This document shows positions 13,850 to 22,517 of a stretch of 34,355 nt of DNA, piece by piece. The stretch covers positions 1 through 34,355 of the forward strand of contig CAYFOF010000006.1 of the NCBI GenBank assembly GCA_964344655.1, written 5' to 3'. Position 1 is the stretch's first letter; each line of letters starts with the position of its first letter. A program made the position numbers and the translations under genes. This DNA comes from JABJPM01 sp964344655 (GTDB lineage Archaea; Nanobdellota; Nanobdellia; SCGC-AAA011-G17; PNOQ01). Under the pieces are notes generated by a model, which was given only the letters and a program-made list of their open reading frames with translations, had not been told where the DNA came from and made no database searches.

Positions 13850-14057
13850 CTTCATTTACCTCTTTCTTTTTTTGAACTGCCTTTTTTCTGGCAGGAGTTC
13901 TTCTTTGTTTCTTAACCTCTGGTTTTGGTTCCTCTTCAGTAACCGGAGTCTCAACAACTGGTTCTTTAGCTGGTGTCTCTACTTCAACATCGACATTTTT
14001 TACTTCTGGTTTTTTAGCATATACTGCCGCACCAGAACCACCGTATCTAACTGTCAT
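13842..14057 (-). CDS. Small Lys/Glu/Pro-rich protein in the gene 67 position
   Basis: 71 residues. The start is directly after the gp20 stop (TAA then ATG) with AAAGGAG inside the end of gene 20. The N-terminus M-T-V-R-Y-G-G-S-G-A-A-V-Y is followed by a low-complexity region of E-V-E, P-V-V-E-T-P and K-K segments, with a basic Arg/Lys/Ala tail. T4 gp67 (80 residues) is an acidic prohead core protein at this position. This protein is mixed-charge rather than strongly acidic, so it is a positional analogue at best. It is probably a minor head component. Confidence 0.6.
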   Translation of the reverse strand: MTVRYGGSGAAVYAKKPEVKNVDVEVETPAKEPVVETPVTEEEPKPEVKKQRRTPARKKAVQKKKEVNEDE

Positions 14058-15545
14058 TTACCATCTCCTTTCTTCTTCATCATCGTGGGTCTCACCATTT
14101 GCCTTTTCCAATTTAATCTGTTCATTCATTGATTTGCGTTCATCATCATCCATCATCAATATTTCTTTTTGAACATATTCAATAGAAAAATACTTTCCAA
14201 CATAATCATCAATATCCCTCAGCAATGAAATTCTTCCTGCCAAGATTTCAGTTTTCTTTGATTCAACAAAGAATGAATCTTTTACAAACGTATAATATAT
14301 ATCATTTCTGATTTCTTCCCACTCTTCAGGAGTGATAATTTTCTTTAGAATTAACTGTGTCTTTAGAAGATTATCAAATACTTCACTGAATCTCTTTCTT
14401 AGTCGTGAAACGAATTTACCAAACTTCATTTCATCTCTACTAATTTCTGTGGCACGACCCAAGTTAAAACCATTCTCTTGTTCTAATCTTGAAACAGGTA
14501 CATTTAATGATTTGTACAATTTCTTTTGGTAATATAGAATGTCTTCCATCTCACCTAAATTCTGTCCGGCTGCAAGGGTATCAATCTCTGTACCTTTACC
14601 GCCTTCTCTTCGTGGCAACCAATAATCTTCAGTCATCGTCATGTGATTTGTTTCTGAAGCAAGTTCACCAGTTTCTGCATTAAACACCATCTTATTCTTA
14701 TATTTATTCATTACCTCTTTAAGATATGCTTCCGCACGATTCTTAGGTAATGAACCAACATCAATATAGAATATTCTTCTTTCTGGTGCTCTTGAAATTC
14801 GATAGATTAAAGATGAATCTTCGCCCATCTTCAACATGTTTGCTGTTTTTAATGTTTTGTGTAAGTGACTAATTACATTTCCGGTTTTGTCTTCAATTAA
14901 ACCAGATGTAACATATGATACCGAATCTGGCATAAGTTGTACACCTTCGACACCAGATGCATCAAAACCATTTTCATTATAGATGTAAAACTCTAAGGTT
15001 CCCTTTACAACTTCGACACCATTCTCATTTTTTTCTTTGATTACTTTTTTAATCTTCTTAATCTTGAGAGGGTCGATGTATTGAATTTTTGTGATTCCTT
15101 TCTGTGGTTTCTTCTGATCAATTACCATATGGTGATAGATTCTACCATCAACATAGTATTTCTTGAACACTTCATAACCATTATTCTTGAAATCTAAAAG
15201 TTTTAAGATAAAATTCCATTCATCTTTTATCTTATCTTTAATTTGTTCCGACAAATCAACTTTGTCTAAATTGATACCAACAGGTTCTTCCAATTCATCC
15301 ATTACAATTGATTCATTAATTATATCATCAATTGCAATATCAACCTCTGGCAATAGTGAAGTTTCGCGGTATCTTCTGATATAATCCTTATCAGACTTTA
15401 AATCTCCTGCAAGATTTAAATATGATCCGTATACACCGTTTTCCGATACAACGATACTTCCATCATCATTGATAGGGGCAACAACAGTTGGTTTTTCCTC
15501 TTGTTGTTGCCCCTTTCTCTTAATAGTAAATCCAAATAATTCCAT
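14058..15545 (-). CDS. gp20: Portal vertex protein gp20
   Basis: 495 residues (T4 gp20 524). It forms the dodecameric portal through which DNA is packaged and on which the prohead is initiated. Family blocks are clear: Y-R-E-T-S-L-L-P-E-V-D-I-A-I-D-D-I-I-N-E, R-I-Y-H-H-M-V-I-D, P-E-R-R-I-F-Y-I-D-V-G-S-L-P-K-N-R-A-E, D-Y-W-L-P-R-R-E-G-G-K-G-T-E-I-D-T-L, and the C-terminal G-R-A-T-E-I-S-R-D-E-M-K-F. The C-terminal 35 residues are acidic. No strong Shine-Dalgarno precedes the ATG. It lies in the 18-19-20-67-68-21 unit. Confidence 0.97.
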   Translation of the reverse strand: MELFGFTIKRKGQQQEEKPTVVAPINDDGSIVVSENGVYGSYLNLAGDLKSDKDYIRRYRETSLLPEVDIAIDDIINESIVMDELEEPVGINLDKVDLSEQIKDKIKDEWNFILKLLDFKNNGYEVFKKYYVDGRIYHHMVIDQKKPQKGITKIQYIDPLKIKKIKKVIKEKNENGVEVVKGTLEFYIYNENGFDASGVEGVQLMPDSVSYVTSGLIEDKTGNVISHLHKTLKTANMLKMGEDSSLIYRISRAPERRIFYIDVGSLPKNRAEAYLKEVMNKYKNKMVFNAETGELASETNHMTMTEDYWLPRREGGKGTEIDTLAAGQNLGEMEDILYYQKKLYKSLNVPVSRLEQENGFNLGRATEISRDEMKFGKFVSRLRKRFSEVFDNLLKTQLILKKIITPEEWEEIRNDIYYTFVKDSFFVESKKTEILAGRISLLRDIDDYVGKYFSIEYVQKEILMMDDDERKSMNEQIKLEKANGETHDDEEERRW

Positions 15546-15577
15546 AATAAATATACTCTATGGATGCTTAAAAGATA

Positions 15578-16111
15578 TTAAGCACCATCTTCTTCGTCAG
15601 ATACGTAGTAATCATATGCTAATTCTACAGTGAATTCTTCCACTTGATCATTTGAATCCCATGCAAGTTCAATAGCACCCAAATTTACAGGGAACATACC
15701 TTTGAAACTATATGTACGAATAGGTTGACCACCTGTTTTTGCAAAATGATTAACTGTTGCATCAGCTTTATAATCATTTAATTGTGCAGATGTGCCGACT
15801 CGTAGATTACTTTCATATGAATTCAAATCCCACAACCAACTTTCTATCGCACGATGAATTTGCATTTCTTCATCATTGATTACTGTGATATTCCAGTTTT
15901 CAAAAGTTCTGTCCCCAGATACTTTTACTTGTCTACCAAAGTAAGGAACATCGATTTGTCCAACTACTGAAGAAGGAATAGATGCTGCCTTAGCGAAGAA
16001 TCTCAAATCATTCATTCCACTATATGGTGCAAAAATATTAACTTCAAATAGATTAGGACGAGCACCACCTTGTTTCAGTGCTCCCTTAAAACCTTCAATT
16101 GAAAATGACAT
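15578..16111 (-). CDS. gp19: Tail tube protein gp19
   Basis: 177 residues (T4 gp19 163). It polymerises into the inner tail tube. It shows the tube-family core: F-F-A-K-A-A-S-I-P-S-S-V...I-D-V-P-Y-F-G-R-Q-V-K-V-S-G-D-R-T-F-E-N-W-N-I-T-V, followed by a helix M-Q-I-H-R-A-I-E-S-W. A C-terminal beta region with V-N-L-G-A-I-E-L-A-W-D-S-N-D-Q-V-E-E-F-T-V is typical. AAGGAG lies upstream. It is co-transcribed with the sheath gene 27 bases upstream. Confidence 0.95.
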   Translation of the reverse strand: MSFSIEGFKGALKQGGARPNLFEVNIFAPYSGMNDLRFFAKAASIPSSVVGQIDVPYFGRQVKVSGDRTFENWNITVINDEEMQIHRAIESWLWDLNSYESNLRVGTSAQLNDYKADATVNHFAKTGGQPIRTYSFKGMFPVNLGAIELAWDSNDQVEEFTVELAYDYYVSDEEDGA

Positions 16112-16138
16112 TATATTTTCTCCTTATTATTCTAACTA

Positions 16139-17878
16139 TTACAACTTACCTACAACTTCAGAGAAGTCTACACCAGTTCTAACAGCAACAAAATTCAATT
16201 GAATGAAGTTAATTGATTTAGCTGGTTTGATATAGATATCACCAACAAACTCATTACTCTCAATAACTTCCCCTGTGTTGTTTGATTCATCACAAACAAC
16301 CTTAAAGTCGTAAATACCACGACGACCCTTAACATCACGTAGGAATGGTTCTACCATATTTACGAATTGTGAACGGGTAAATGCATCATTGAATTCAAAT
16401 AGTGAGTATTTCGCACTAATTGCAATTGCTTTCTCAAGAACGATGAACAATCTACGAACGTTGATTCTATCAAATGCAGATGGTTTCGCAAGCATAGTCT
16501 TATCACCGTAAAGAATTGTACCTTCACCTGGGAATGTAACAATTGGGTTAATGCTATTCTTGTACAACTCATCTCTTTGTGACTTACCTGGATTCCAAGC
16601 AAGACGGATGCTATTCTTGATGTGTCCACGATTGAACCCTGCTGGAGACCACCATGGGTCACGATTAGAATCTGTCTGAGCACACAAACCAGCAACATCA
16701 CCGTTACATGGAATCCAACGATAAACATCATTGTATTTATCGTACTGTTGTTTCCAGTTAGAGTCTGCAACTGCATAAGATGTACTGTTAATGTTGTTAC
16801 GAACATTGTTGATAATGTCAACGTGTTCATTTGTTGCATTGTTAATAACGTCTGATTCTAGTGGTGAAATGAATGAAACAGAATCCTTACGATTGTTAGA
16901 AATACTAACAATGTGTTTCTGAACTGTTTTCCAATCAACCATAGTTAGAGCAGCACTTACACCACCAGAAATAATCAATGATACATCGATCTCGTCTGGA
17001 TTTGCATACTTATCATAAGCATTGATGAAGTCACCAGAAGTAATGTCACCATTACCACCTTGTCCACCAGCCAACAATGTTGTTTCTGCTTCCAACAATT
17101 TAGTGTAAGATACACCGTCAACAAACTCAGCACCCCAGTTAGTTTCAACATCACCAACTAATGGATGATCCATCCAACGAATGAAATTAGACTGTTTGTT
17201 GATTACTTCTGCATAATAGATTGAAGAACCGTCTTCGGATTTAGCATTAGATGCCTTAGAAACATATGCCCATCTTTCAAGAACAGTACCTTTAACACCT
17301 GTGAACATACCCTTTGTATCTACTACAACAATATGCATTTCGTCATTAATGTTACTACCACCATCTTCTGGAGAATTTGTATCCATTGCAATCAATGTAT
17401 CAGAATGTGAAGGAGGACCATCAAATTCATCTTTATATGCCCAAGTTGGGAACATATCTTGGTCTGCGATTGATACTGTCAAACTGTTACCCATATTACC
17501 TGGATATTTCGCTGCCCAAGTACCTACTGAACCTTGACCATTGATAAAGTTTGATTCATAATGATCATCATTTTTGATTAGTAAACCAGTACCAGATGAT
17601 GTTGCATTAGTTGCAGCACTAGATACGATTCTGTTTACGTACAATGAACGACCATAAGAAAGGAAGTTTGCAGCAGCAAACCATGATGGTGCGTTATCGT
17701 TATTTGGTTTCCAAAAAGTGTTGACTAATGAAACTTCACTATCAATCAATTTAACTTCTTCGGCTGGACCCCATAGAAATGGTCCTGCAATTGCCCCTGC
17801 AGATGATGAAACAGCAGGTACACCCGTTGTCAAATCAATCTCAGAAACATTAACACCTGGACTTAATTGAAATGGCAT
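16139..17878 (-). CDS. gp18: Tail sheath protein gp18
   Basis: 579 residues from the ATG at 17878 (T4 gp18 659). The open frame extends 12 codons upstream, but GGAG precedes 17878 and the N-terminus P-F-Q-L-S-P-G-V-N-V-S-E-I-D-L-T is the family start. It is the contractile outer sheath. The central region (about 150-330) is the variable protease-resistant part. The C-terminal domain (about 410-579, N-R-D-P-W-W-S-P-A-G-F-N-R-G, R-I-N-V-R-R-L-F-I-V-L-E-K-A-I) is strongly conserved and forms the sheath core. It is expressed from its own late promoter and heads the 18-21 unit. Confidence 0.97.
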   Translation of the reverse strand: MPFQLSPGVNVSEIDLTTGVPAVSSSAGAIAGPFLWGPAEEVKLIDSEVSLVNTFWKPNNDNAPSWFAAANFLSYGRSLYVNRIVSSAATNATSSGTGLLIKNDDHYESNFINGQGSVGTWAAKYPGNMGNSLTVSIADQDMFPTWAYKDEFDGPPSHSDTLIAMDTNSPEDGGSNINDEMHIVVVDTKGMFTGVKGTVLERWAYVSKASNAKSEDGSSIYYAEVINKQSNFIRWMDHPLVGDVETNWGAEFVDGVSYTKLLEAETTLLAGGQGGNGDITSGDFINAYDKYANPDEIDVSLIISGGVSAALTMVDWKTVQKHIVSISNNRKDSVSFISPLESDVINNATNEHVDIINNVRNNINSTSYAVADSNWKQQYDKYNDVYRWIPCNGDVAGLCAQTDSNRDPWWSPAGFNRGHIKNSIRLAWNPGKSQRDELYKNSINPIVTFPGEGTILYGDKTMLAKPSAFDRINVRRLFIVLEKAIAISAKYSLFEFNDAFTRSQFVNMVEPFLRDVKGRRGIYDFKVVCDESNNTGEVIESNEFVGDIYIKPAKSINFIQLNFVAVRTGVDFSEVVGKL

Positions 17879-17932
17879 TGTTATTCTCCTTATAAATTTA
17901 CTATAATAAAACAAATCTTCTGTTGTTAAATT

Positions 17933-17940
17933 TATTTATA
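17933..17940 (-). promoter_or_regulatory. Late promoter of gene 18
   Basis: TATAAATA on the minus strand in the gap between 17 and 18, with a predicted start near 17927 and a leader of about 49 bases. Confidence 0.85.
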
Positions 17941-17977
17941 AAAATATCTTTTTCCTGATAAATGGGTATAAATACCG

Positions 17978-19591
17978 TTACCATTCAGAAACGGATACCC
18001 ACATTTGTCCATCTCGGTCAACAAAAGTACCATCGTCTAACCCATTATCAATTTCACCGAAAGGAACTAAATTTTCTTCAATATTATTTATACGTTCTTC
18101 AAACAACTGTTTACGAATATCTTGATCTGTTAACTCTTTAAAATATTCCTGTGCAACCAACCAAGCAAATAGAACACAAGTCATTACCATATCATCATGT
18201 TCACCTTCGTCTGCTTCATAAGATAAACCTTTAGCAACAAATACAGTCATCTCACGCAACGTATCAAAATCACTAATGATTAACTTATCTAATTCTACTA
18301 ATTCTTTTAATCCAGTGCATCCAATTTTCTTTGTTTGTTTACTGGTTTTTATACCCCATTGTGGATTTTTTGAGAAACCGGAATTAATATATTGTCCTCT
18401 ACCTGGACTACTACCGATACTTAGCATATTTTCATATTCAAATTCATAATACATAATATCTGCAACTTGCTGTCCTGCATCATTGATTTCAATTAATACA
18501 TATGCATCATTATAACTTTTTGCAAGTTTTTCAATAATTGTTGGATATACTAATGGTGGAGTTGAATTATCTCTAAATGTTGCAACTTGTTTATAAGGAT
18601 ATTCTGTTGCATCAAATATAGATATTGTAGAATAGTCAATACTTTTACCATGTGAAACATCTACACACGCAAAATAAACATGATCCTCCAATGGTTTCTC
18701 ATAAATCTTAACCTTATTCTTATCATAAATTGGATTCATAAATGGTAGTGATTTTAATTTGGCACCAGATATAAGTGTATTTGATGAACCTAAGAATTCA
18801 GTATCAAACTCTTGTCTAAACTGATCGGCGGATGTATTCTTAATGGTTTCTTCTTTCCAATTTTCATCTCTACCAGGAACCTCACTCCAATGAACTTCAA
18901 TATTTGCATATGAGTTTCTACCATTAACAGAATCTTTCCACAACTTATAGAAGTGATTCATACCCTTTGGTGTGGATACAATAATTACCTTTGTGTTCTT
19001 ACCAGATGAAATAGTTGGATATACAGAGTTAAAGAACTCTTCTGCTAAATGGTTTTCAACGAATGCAAACTCATCAAGAAACAAAACGTTGAATGAGTCA
19101 CCACGAATTGCAGATGATGATGTTGCAGCAGCAACGATACGTGAACCATTCTCTAGTTCAATTGTTGATTTATTGAACGAAACGATACCTTGCTGTAACC
19201 AATTTGGTAAGTGTTCATACGCAACCTGTAATCTTGAAAGCAATGCACGTGCGGTTGATAATTTATTCGCAAGTAATGCAACTGATACTTCTTTGTTAAA
19301 TAGGATGTAGTGTAGAAAGAATGCAATCGATGTAATTGACTTACCAGACTGACGACCAATCTTACATATCGTGAAACGTTCCTTATAGAACGTTCTAATC
19401 ATTTTCTCTTGAAACGGGTACAAGTCAAAGTTTGTCAAACCCACATCAAGGTTAACAATCTTCATGTATTTCTTGATGAAGTATATGGGATCATCCATAC
19501 ACTTCTTATACTCTAATGCTTGTTCCTTTGTCCATTGAATCTGAACTCCCTTATTTTTCAGATTCACATTATTATTATAAATTTCAGCCAT
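17978..19591 (-). CDS. gp17: Terminase large subunit gp17
   Basis: 537 residues from the ATG at 19591; a TTG one codon upstream is not needed (T4 gp17 610). It is the headful packaging motor and nuclease. The ATPase domain has Walker A G-R-Q-S-G-K-S at 79-85, Walker B V-L-F-L-D-E at 169-174, and coupling motif V-S-T-P-K-G at 205-210. The RNase H-like nuclease domain has V-D-V-S-H-G (Asp311), L-I-E-I-N-D (Glu368) and H-D-D-M-V-M (about 465-470), the expected acidic triad. The T4 N-terminal extension is shorter here. It overlaps the end of gene 16 by 8 bases. Confidence 0.97.
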   Translation of the reverse strand: MAEIYNNNVNLKNKGVQIQWTKEQALEYKKCMDDPIYFIKKYMKIVNLDVGLTNFDLYPFQEKMIRTFYKERFTICKIGRQSGKSITSIAFFLHYILFNKEVSVALLANKLSTARALLSRLQVAYEHLPNWLQQGIVSFNKSTIELENGSRIVAAATSSSAIRGDSFNVLFLDEFAFVENHLAEEFFNSVYPTISSGKNTKVIIVSTPKGMNHFYKLWKDSVNGRNSYANIEVHWSEVPGRDENWKEETIKNTSADQFRQEFDTEFLGSSNTLISGAKLKSLPFMNPIYDKNKVKIYEKPLEDHVYFACVDVSHGKSIDYSTISIFDATEYPYKQVATFRDNSTPPLVYPTIIEKLAKSYNDAYVLIEINDAGQQVADIMYYEFEYENMLSIGSSPGRGQYINSGFSKNPQWGIKTSKQTKKIGCTGLKELVELDKLIISDFDTLREMTVFVAKGLSYEADEGEHDDMVMTCVLFAWLVAQEYFKELTDQDIRKQLFEERINNIEENLVPFGEIDNGLDDGTFVDRDGQMWVSVSEW

Positions 19592-20045
19592 CAATTACCT
19601 TCGGGGTTTCCCCTTGCAATGCCCTCATCAATTCATCAGTAGAACCAACAAAAATTGCATTATTTGTTACATTTCCACCAGCGTTTCCACCACCTTCTTT
19701 TTCAACTCCCTCCAACTTATCCATAGATTGTTGCAAATCGGTCAAGTCTTTAGATACGTCTGCCATAGTCTTAATCAATTGACCAGTAACTTCAAAGTTT
19801 CTAGGGTGCTGTGTACCTTTGGCAACCTTTAATGATGTTTCAAGTGCCTCTGTACCTTTTTCTATTAGGTCATATAGTACTTCTCTTCGTTTCTTGTAGT
19901 CATCGGAAACATCAACATCACGACTTTCGTTATGTGTTATTAGTTGTTTCTCTACTTCTTCAACTACAATTTCTGTACTTTCTTCTGTATCATCAACTGG
20001 TATCTTAAAAACTTTATCCAATTGACTTTTCACTTTATCTGTCAT
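19584..20045 (-). CDS. gp16: Terminase small subunit gp16
   Basis: 153 residues (T4 gp16 164). It recognises DNA and regulates gp17. The central helical coiled coil (about 50-115) carries Y-D-L-I-E-K-G-T-E-A-L-E...Q-H-P-R-N-F-E-V-T-G-Q-L-I-K-T-M-A-D, matching T4 gp16. The C-terminal T-N-N-A-I-F-V-G-S-T-D-E-L is the conserved family tail. A Gly-rich hinge (G-G-G-N-A-G-G-N) precedes that tail. The first 50 residues are acidic and variable. Confidence 0.94.
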   Translation of the reverse strand: MTDKVKSQLDKVFKIPVDDTEESTEIVVEEVEKQLITHNESRDVDVSDDYKKRREVLYDLIEKGTEALETSLKVAKGTQHPRNFEVTGQLIKTMADVSKDLTDLQQSMDKLEGVEKEGGGNAGGNVTNNAIFVGSTDELMRALQGETPKVIDG

Positions 20046-20047
20046 TG

Positions 20048-20800
20048 TTATTCTCTCGCTGCTGGATAATCAGTGATTGCATCACCAAATCCAAAATTAT
20101 CATCTTTAAAATAATCGTCTTCGTCAACAACTTGTCTAGTTAGAGTAACATCATTATTTGGATCAGTATTATCGTGAATATCTGTGATTGCTTTCTTGAT
20201 AACATTCTGTTCTTTAATTGGTCCATATAAGAATGTTTTAACTGTAAATTGTAAATCCCATGTTAATACTCTTCTAGTATCATAGTCACCTTCATATTGA
20301 TCTTCTGCTGCCATACTATTCAGAGTAACGATAATATCTTTTTGAATATCCATCTCTGGAATAATATGAATTGGTATAGTGAAAGTCGGGGAGAAAAATG
20401 GAACTATTTGTTCAATAACTTGAATACCATCATCATTACTCTTAACCATTAATGATACATTAAAGTTCAAATTATATGGTACTGGGTTATATACGTGTTT
20501 TCTAATATCCCCGTTTTCTGTGATTTCTTTAGTTATTTGATCAACCTTAGATAATTTTCTATCTGGATCATACATCATATCAACCATTTCAAATGATAAT
20601 CGTGGTAAAGTGATAGGATTATTTTTTGCATCAATACGACTAAGATATTTCTCTCTTGGACCATATGATAATGGAACAGGTATTGACTTGATTATATCAC
20701 CATTATCATTATACTTATTGATAACGATATCGTTGAACAGTGAACCAAATATAATTACTGTCTTTCTAATAGTTCCGTGATAAAATTTCTGTCCAAACAT
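20048..20800 (-). CDS. gp15: Tail sheath stabiliser / completion protein gp15
   Basis: 250 residues (T4 gp15 272). It forms the hexameric ring that ends the sheath and joins the tail to the head neck. The family start G-Q-K-F-Y-H-G-T-I-R-K-T-V-I-I-F-G-S-L-F-N-D-I and the block P-V-P-L-S-Y-G-P-R-E-K-Y-L-S-R are clear, as is L-P-R-L-S-F-E-M. The start codon shares one base with the gp14 stop (TAATG). Confidence 0.95.
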   Translation of the reverse strand: MFGQKFYHGTIRKTVIIFGSLFNDIVINKYNDNGDIIKSIPVPLSYGPREKYLSRIDAKNNPITLPRLSFEMVDMMYDPDRKLSKVDQITKEITENGDIRKHVYNPVPYNLNFNVSLMVKSNDDGIQVIEQIVPFFSPTFTIPIHIIPEMDIQKDIIVTLNSMAAEDQYEGDYDTRRVLTWDLQFTVKTFLYGPIKEQNVIKKAITDIHDNTDPNNDVTLTRQVVDEDDYFKDDNFGFGDAITDYPAARE

Positions 20801-21678
20801 TACATTTCACCCTCTGAGAATGGATCAATTTCACTCCAATCAATAATCTTATCAGATTCAATTTCAATTTCCTGATTATCGGCATAATCATCATTTGCGA
20901 AGTGAGTAACCAAATCTGTCGGTGTGGATAGTGTAGTTGTAGCACCCAACAGGTATGCAGAACCACTAGAATTACCAACAATCATTTGAGATGCCATGAA
21001 ATTACCAACTACATCATTTATACGCAATACTTTGGTATCTGGATTCCAACCAATAACAATCGCACGTGCGGTTGCCTCTTGTAGATTGACACCTTGATAT
21101 ACAACTTCATCCTTGGCAAATACACCATCACCGGAACCTAGAGTTAGGTCAATTGAGTATGACATATCATCATCAAACTTATCTAGTGTATCAATACCTG
21201 TATCAATATCAAATGTTTCTTGATTGAATTCAAACACTTCACATGATATGTGGAATGAAAGATAATCATATGATGTTAATTTGTTTTCTTTGAAGTTGTC
21301 TACATAAGTGATTTCCCATAACCTATCAGACATTTCAAAATAAATCAAATCACCTTCTTTTGGACGATCGAATGGAATATCCTCACTCCATTTTGTTTTG
21401 TTTATTGAGAATGAAATAGAGTTTTTGATTTCAATACCAAACTTACTTAGAAAGTCCTGTTCGCCCAACTGACTTTCATCAATTTCTACCACCATCTTTG
21501 TATCATAATAACTGGTGAAAGACGATCGTTTAACATCATTGAAAATGTTATCTGTGTCTACGATATCACGCGGAATATATTTAACAGGATGCCCCAATAC
21601 CTCTGTAGATTCTTTAGACATAGAATCCAACATTGACTGTGACTCTTGTTTGAAACTGTTTAGACTTAATAATGACAT
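20800..21678 (-). CDS. gp14: Neck protein gp14
   Basis: 292 residues (T4 gp14 256). It is part of the neck that closes the filled head and receives the tail. The family pattern V-K-Y-I-P-R-D-I-V-D-T-D-N-I-F-N-D and P-K-E-G-D-L-I-Y-F-E-M-S-D-R-L-W-E-I-T-Y-V-D is visible. The C-terminal region (about 180-260), with short Gly/Ser turns, is longer than in T4. AGGA precedes the ATG. It lies between 13 and 15 with almost no gaps. Confidence 0.93.
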   Translation of the reverse strand: MSLLSLNSFKQESQSMLDSMSKESTEVLGHPVKYIPRDIVDTDNIFNDVKRSSFTSYYDTKMVVEIDESQLGEQDFLSKFGIEIKNSISFSINKTKWSEDIPFDRPKEGDLIYFEMSDRLWEITYVDNFKENKLTSYDYLSFHISCEVFEFNQETFDIDTGIDTLDKFDDDMSYSIDLTLGSGDGVFAKDEVVYQGVNLQEATARAIVIGWNPDTKVLRINDVVGNFMASQMIVGNSSGSAYLLGATTTLSTPTDLVTHFANDDYADNQEIEIESDKIIDWSEIDPFSEGEM

Positions 21679-21680
21679 AA

Positions 21681-22424
21681 TTATCCTACAATAAAGTCAA
21701 CAGGAAGTTCATACTTGTCTTGCAATTCTTCTTCTAATTTTTCTAACTTCTCTGTTGCGTCATCATAATATCGTGAACCATTTACCGTTGTACCACCTGG
21801 CATTTGAGCACCTTCAAATTTCAATAGGTTCATTCCCCATTGTTGTTTGATAGATTGTGTTGCATACTCTTTAACAAATCTATCATTGTAAATCTCTGTA
21901 TACTCTTCTGGATCAACGGCACTCCAACATTCTGCAATTATAAAATCTCCAACCTCTACATTATTCATACCTGTGTCAAAGATTAATCTGTCTTTGTATC
22001 TATTGAAACGAATTGAATTTGTACCAGAAAGCATTTCATTTAGGAAATCAAAGTGTGTTTGTTTCATTACAAAATCTTGAACTGTTGGTAGTTGACCTGT
22101 GTTATAATCACCCAACATCATTTGATATTTTGAATTGAACATACCTTGATAGTCTGCAAGATTTCCACCACCAAATGGAAGAACTCTAACAACAGAGATA
22201 ATATTCTCTGGTAATTCAAAGTAAGAGTTATCAATATCTGCCTGTGTTAGTTCGTGTTTGTGGTATAATCTTTCCGAACCAGAATAGTGATAGTCTGTGA
22301 ATAATCTTAGTGCGTCATCAATCCTATCCTCAACTTGATCGTCGTGGACATTCACATCAATCATTGGAGCACCTAATTTTCTAAGGCAATATTCCTTTAA
22401 CTCTTGTCTACTTGATACTGGCAT
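21681..22424 (-). CDS. gp13: Neck protein gp13
   Basis: 247 residues (T4 gp13 309). It is the connector protein that binds the portal and stabilises packaged heads. The N-terminus E-Y-C-L-R-K-L-G-A-P-M-I-D-V-N-V-H-D-D-Q-V-E-D-R-I-D-D-A-L is the family signature. The C-terminal T-Q-S-I-K-Q-Q-W-G-M-N-L-L-K-F-E-G-A-Q-M-P-G-G, followed by a Glu-rich helix, also fits. GAGGAT lies upstream of the ATG. It is the first gene of the 13-17 unit, directly behind a terminator and a late promoter. Confidence 0.95.
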   Translation of the reverse strand: MPVSSRQELKEYCLRKLGAPMIDVNVHDDQVEDRIDDALRLFTDYHYSGSERLYHKHELTQADIDNSYFELPENIISVVRVLPFGGGNLADYQGMFNSKYQMMLGDYNTGQLPTVQDFVMKQTHFDFLNEMLSGTNSIRFNRYKDRLIFDTGMNNVEVGDFIIAECWSAVDPEEYTEIYNDRFVKEYATQSIKQQWGMNLLKFEGAQMPGGTTVNGSRYYDDATEKLEKLEEELQDKYELPVDFIVG

Positions 22425-22446
22425 AATAAATCCTCTTCTTTACTGC

Positions 22447-22454
22447 TATTTATA
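22447..22454 (-). promoter_or_regulatory. Late promoter of the 13-17 unit
   Basis: TATAAATA on the minus strand, with a predicted start near 22441 and a leader of only about 17 bases before the gp13 ATG. Confidence 0.85.
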
Positions 22455-22470
22455 TAAATTAATCAATAGG

Positions 22471-22497
22471 CAAAAAAAGAGGGTCCGAAGACCCTCT
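22471..22497 (-). terminator. Rho-independent terminator after the 665-aa fibre gene
   Basis: Minus strand: AGAGGGTC / GACCCTCT (22490-22497 with 22478-22485) close a TTCG tetraloop, followed by a T run (22472-22478). It lies 20 bases after the fibre stop and just before the gene 13 late promoter. Confidence 0.95.
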
Positions 22498-22517
22498 AAT
22501 ACAACTTCTTATGATTA

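Noticed and set aside
17879..17914. 12-codon upstream extension of the sheath gene
   Set aside because: The ATG at 17878 has a proper GGAG and the family N-terminus; the extension has neither.
17967..17974. TATAAATA on the plus strand after gene 17
   Set aside because: It is part of a small palindrome and faces no plus-strand gene.
18085..18092. TATAAATA on the minus strand inside gene 17
   Set aside because: It lies in coding sequence about 200 bases before gene 18, which has a better-placed octamer at 17933-17940. Chance is likely in AT-rich DNA.
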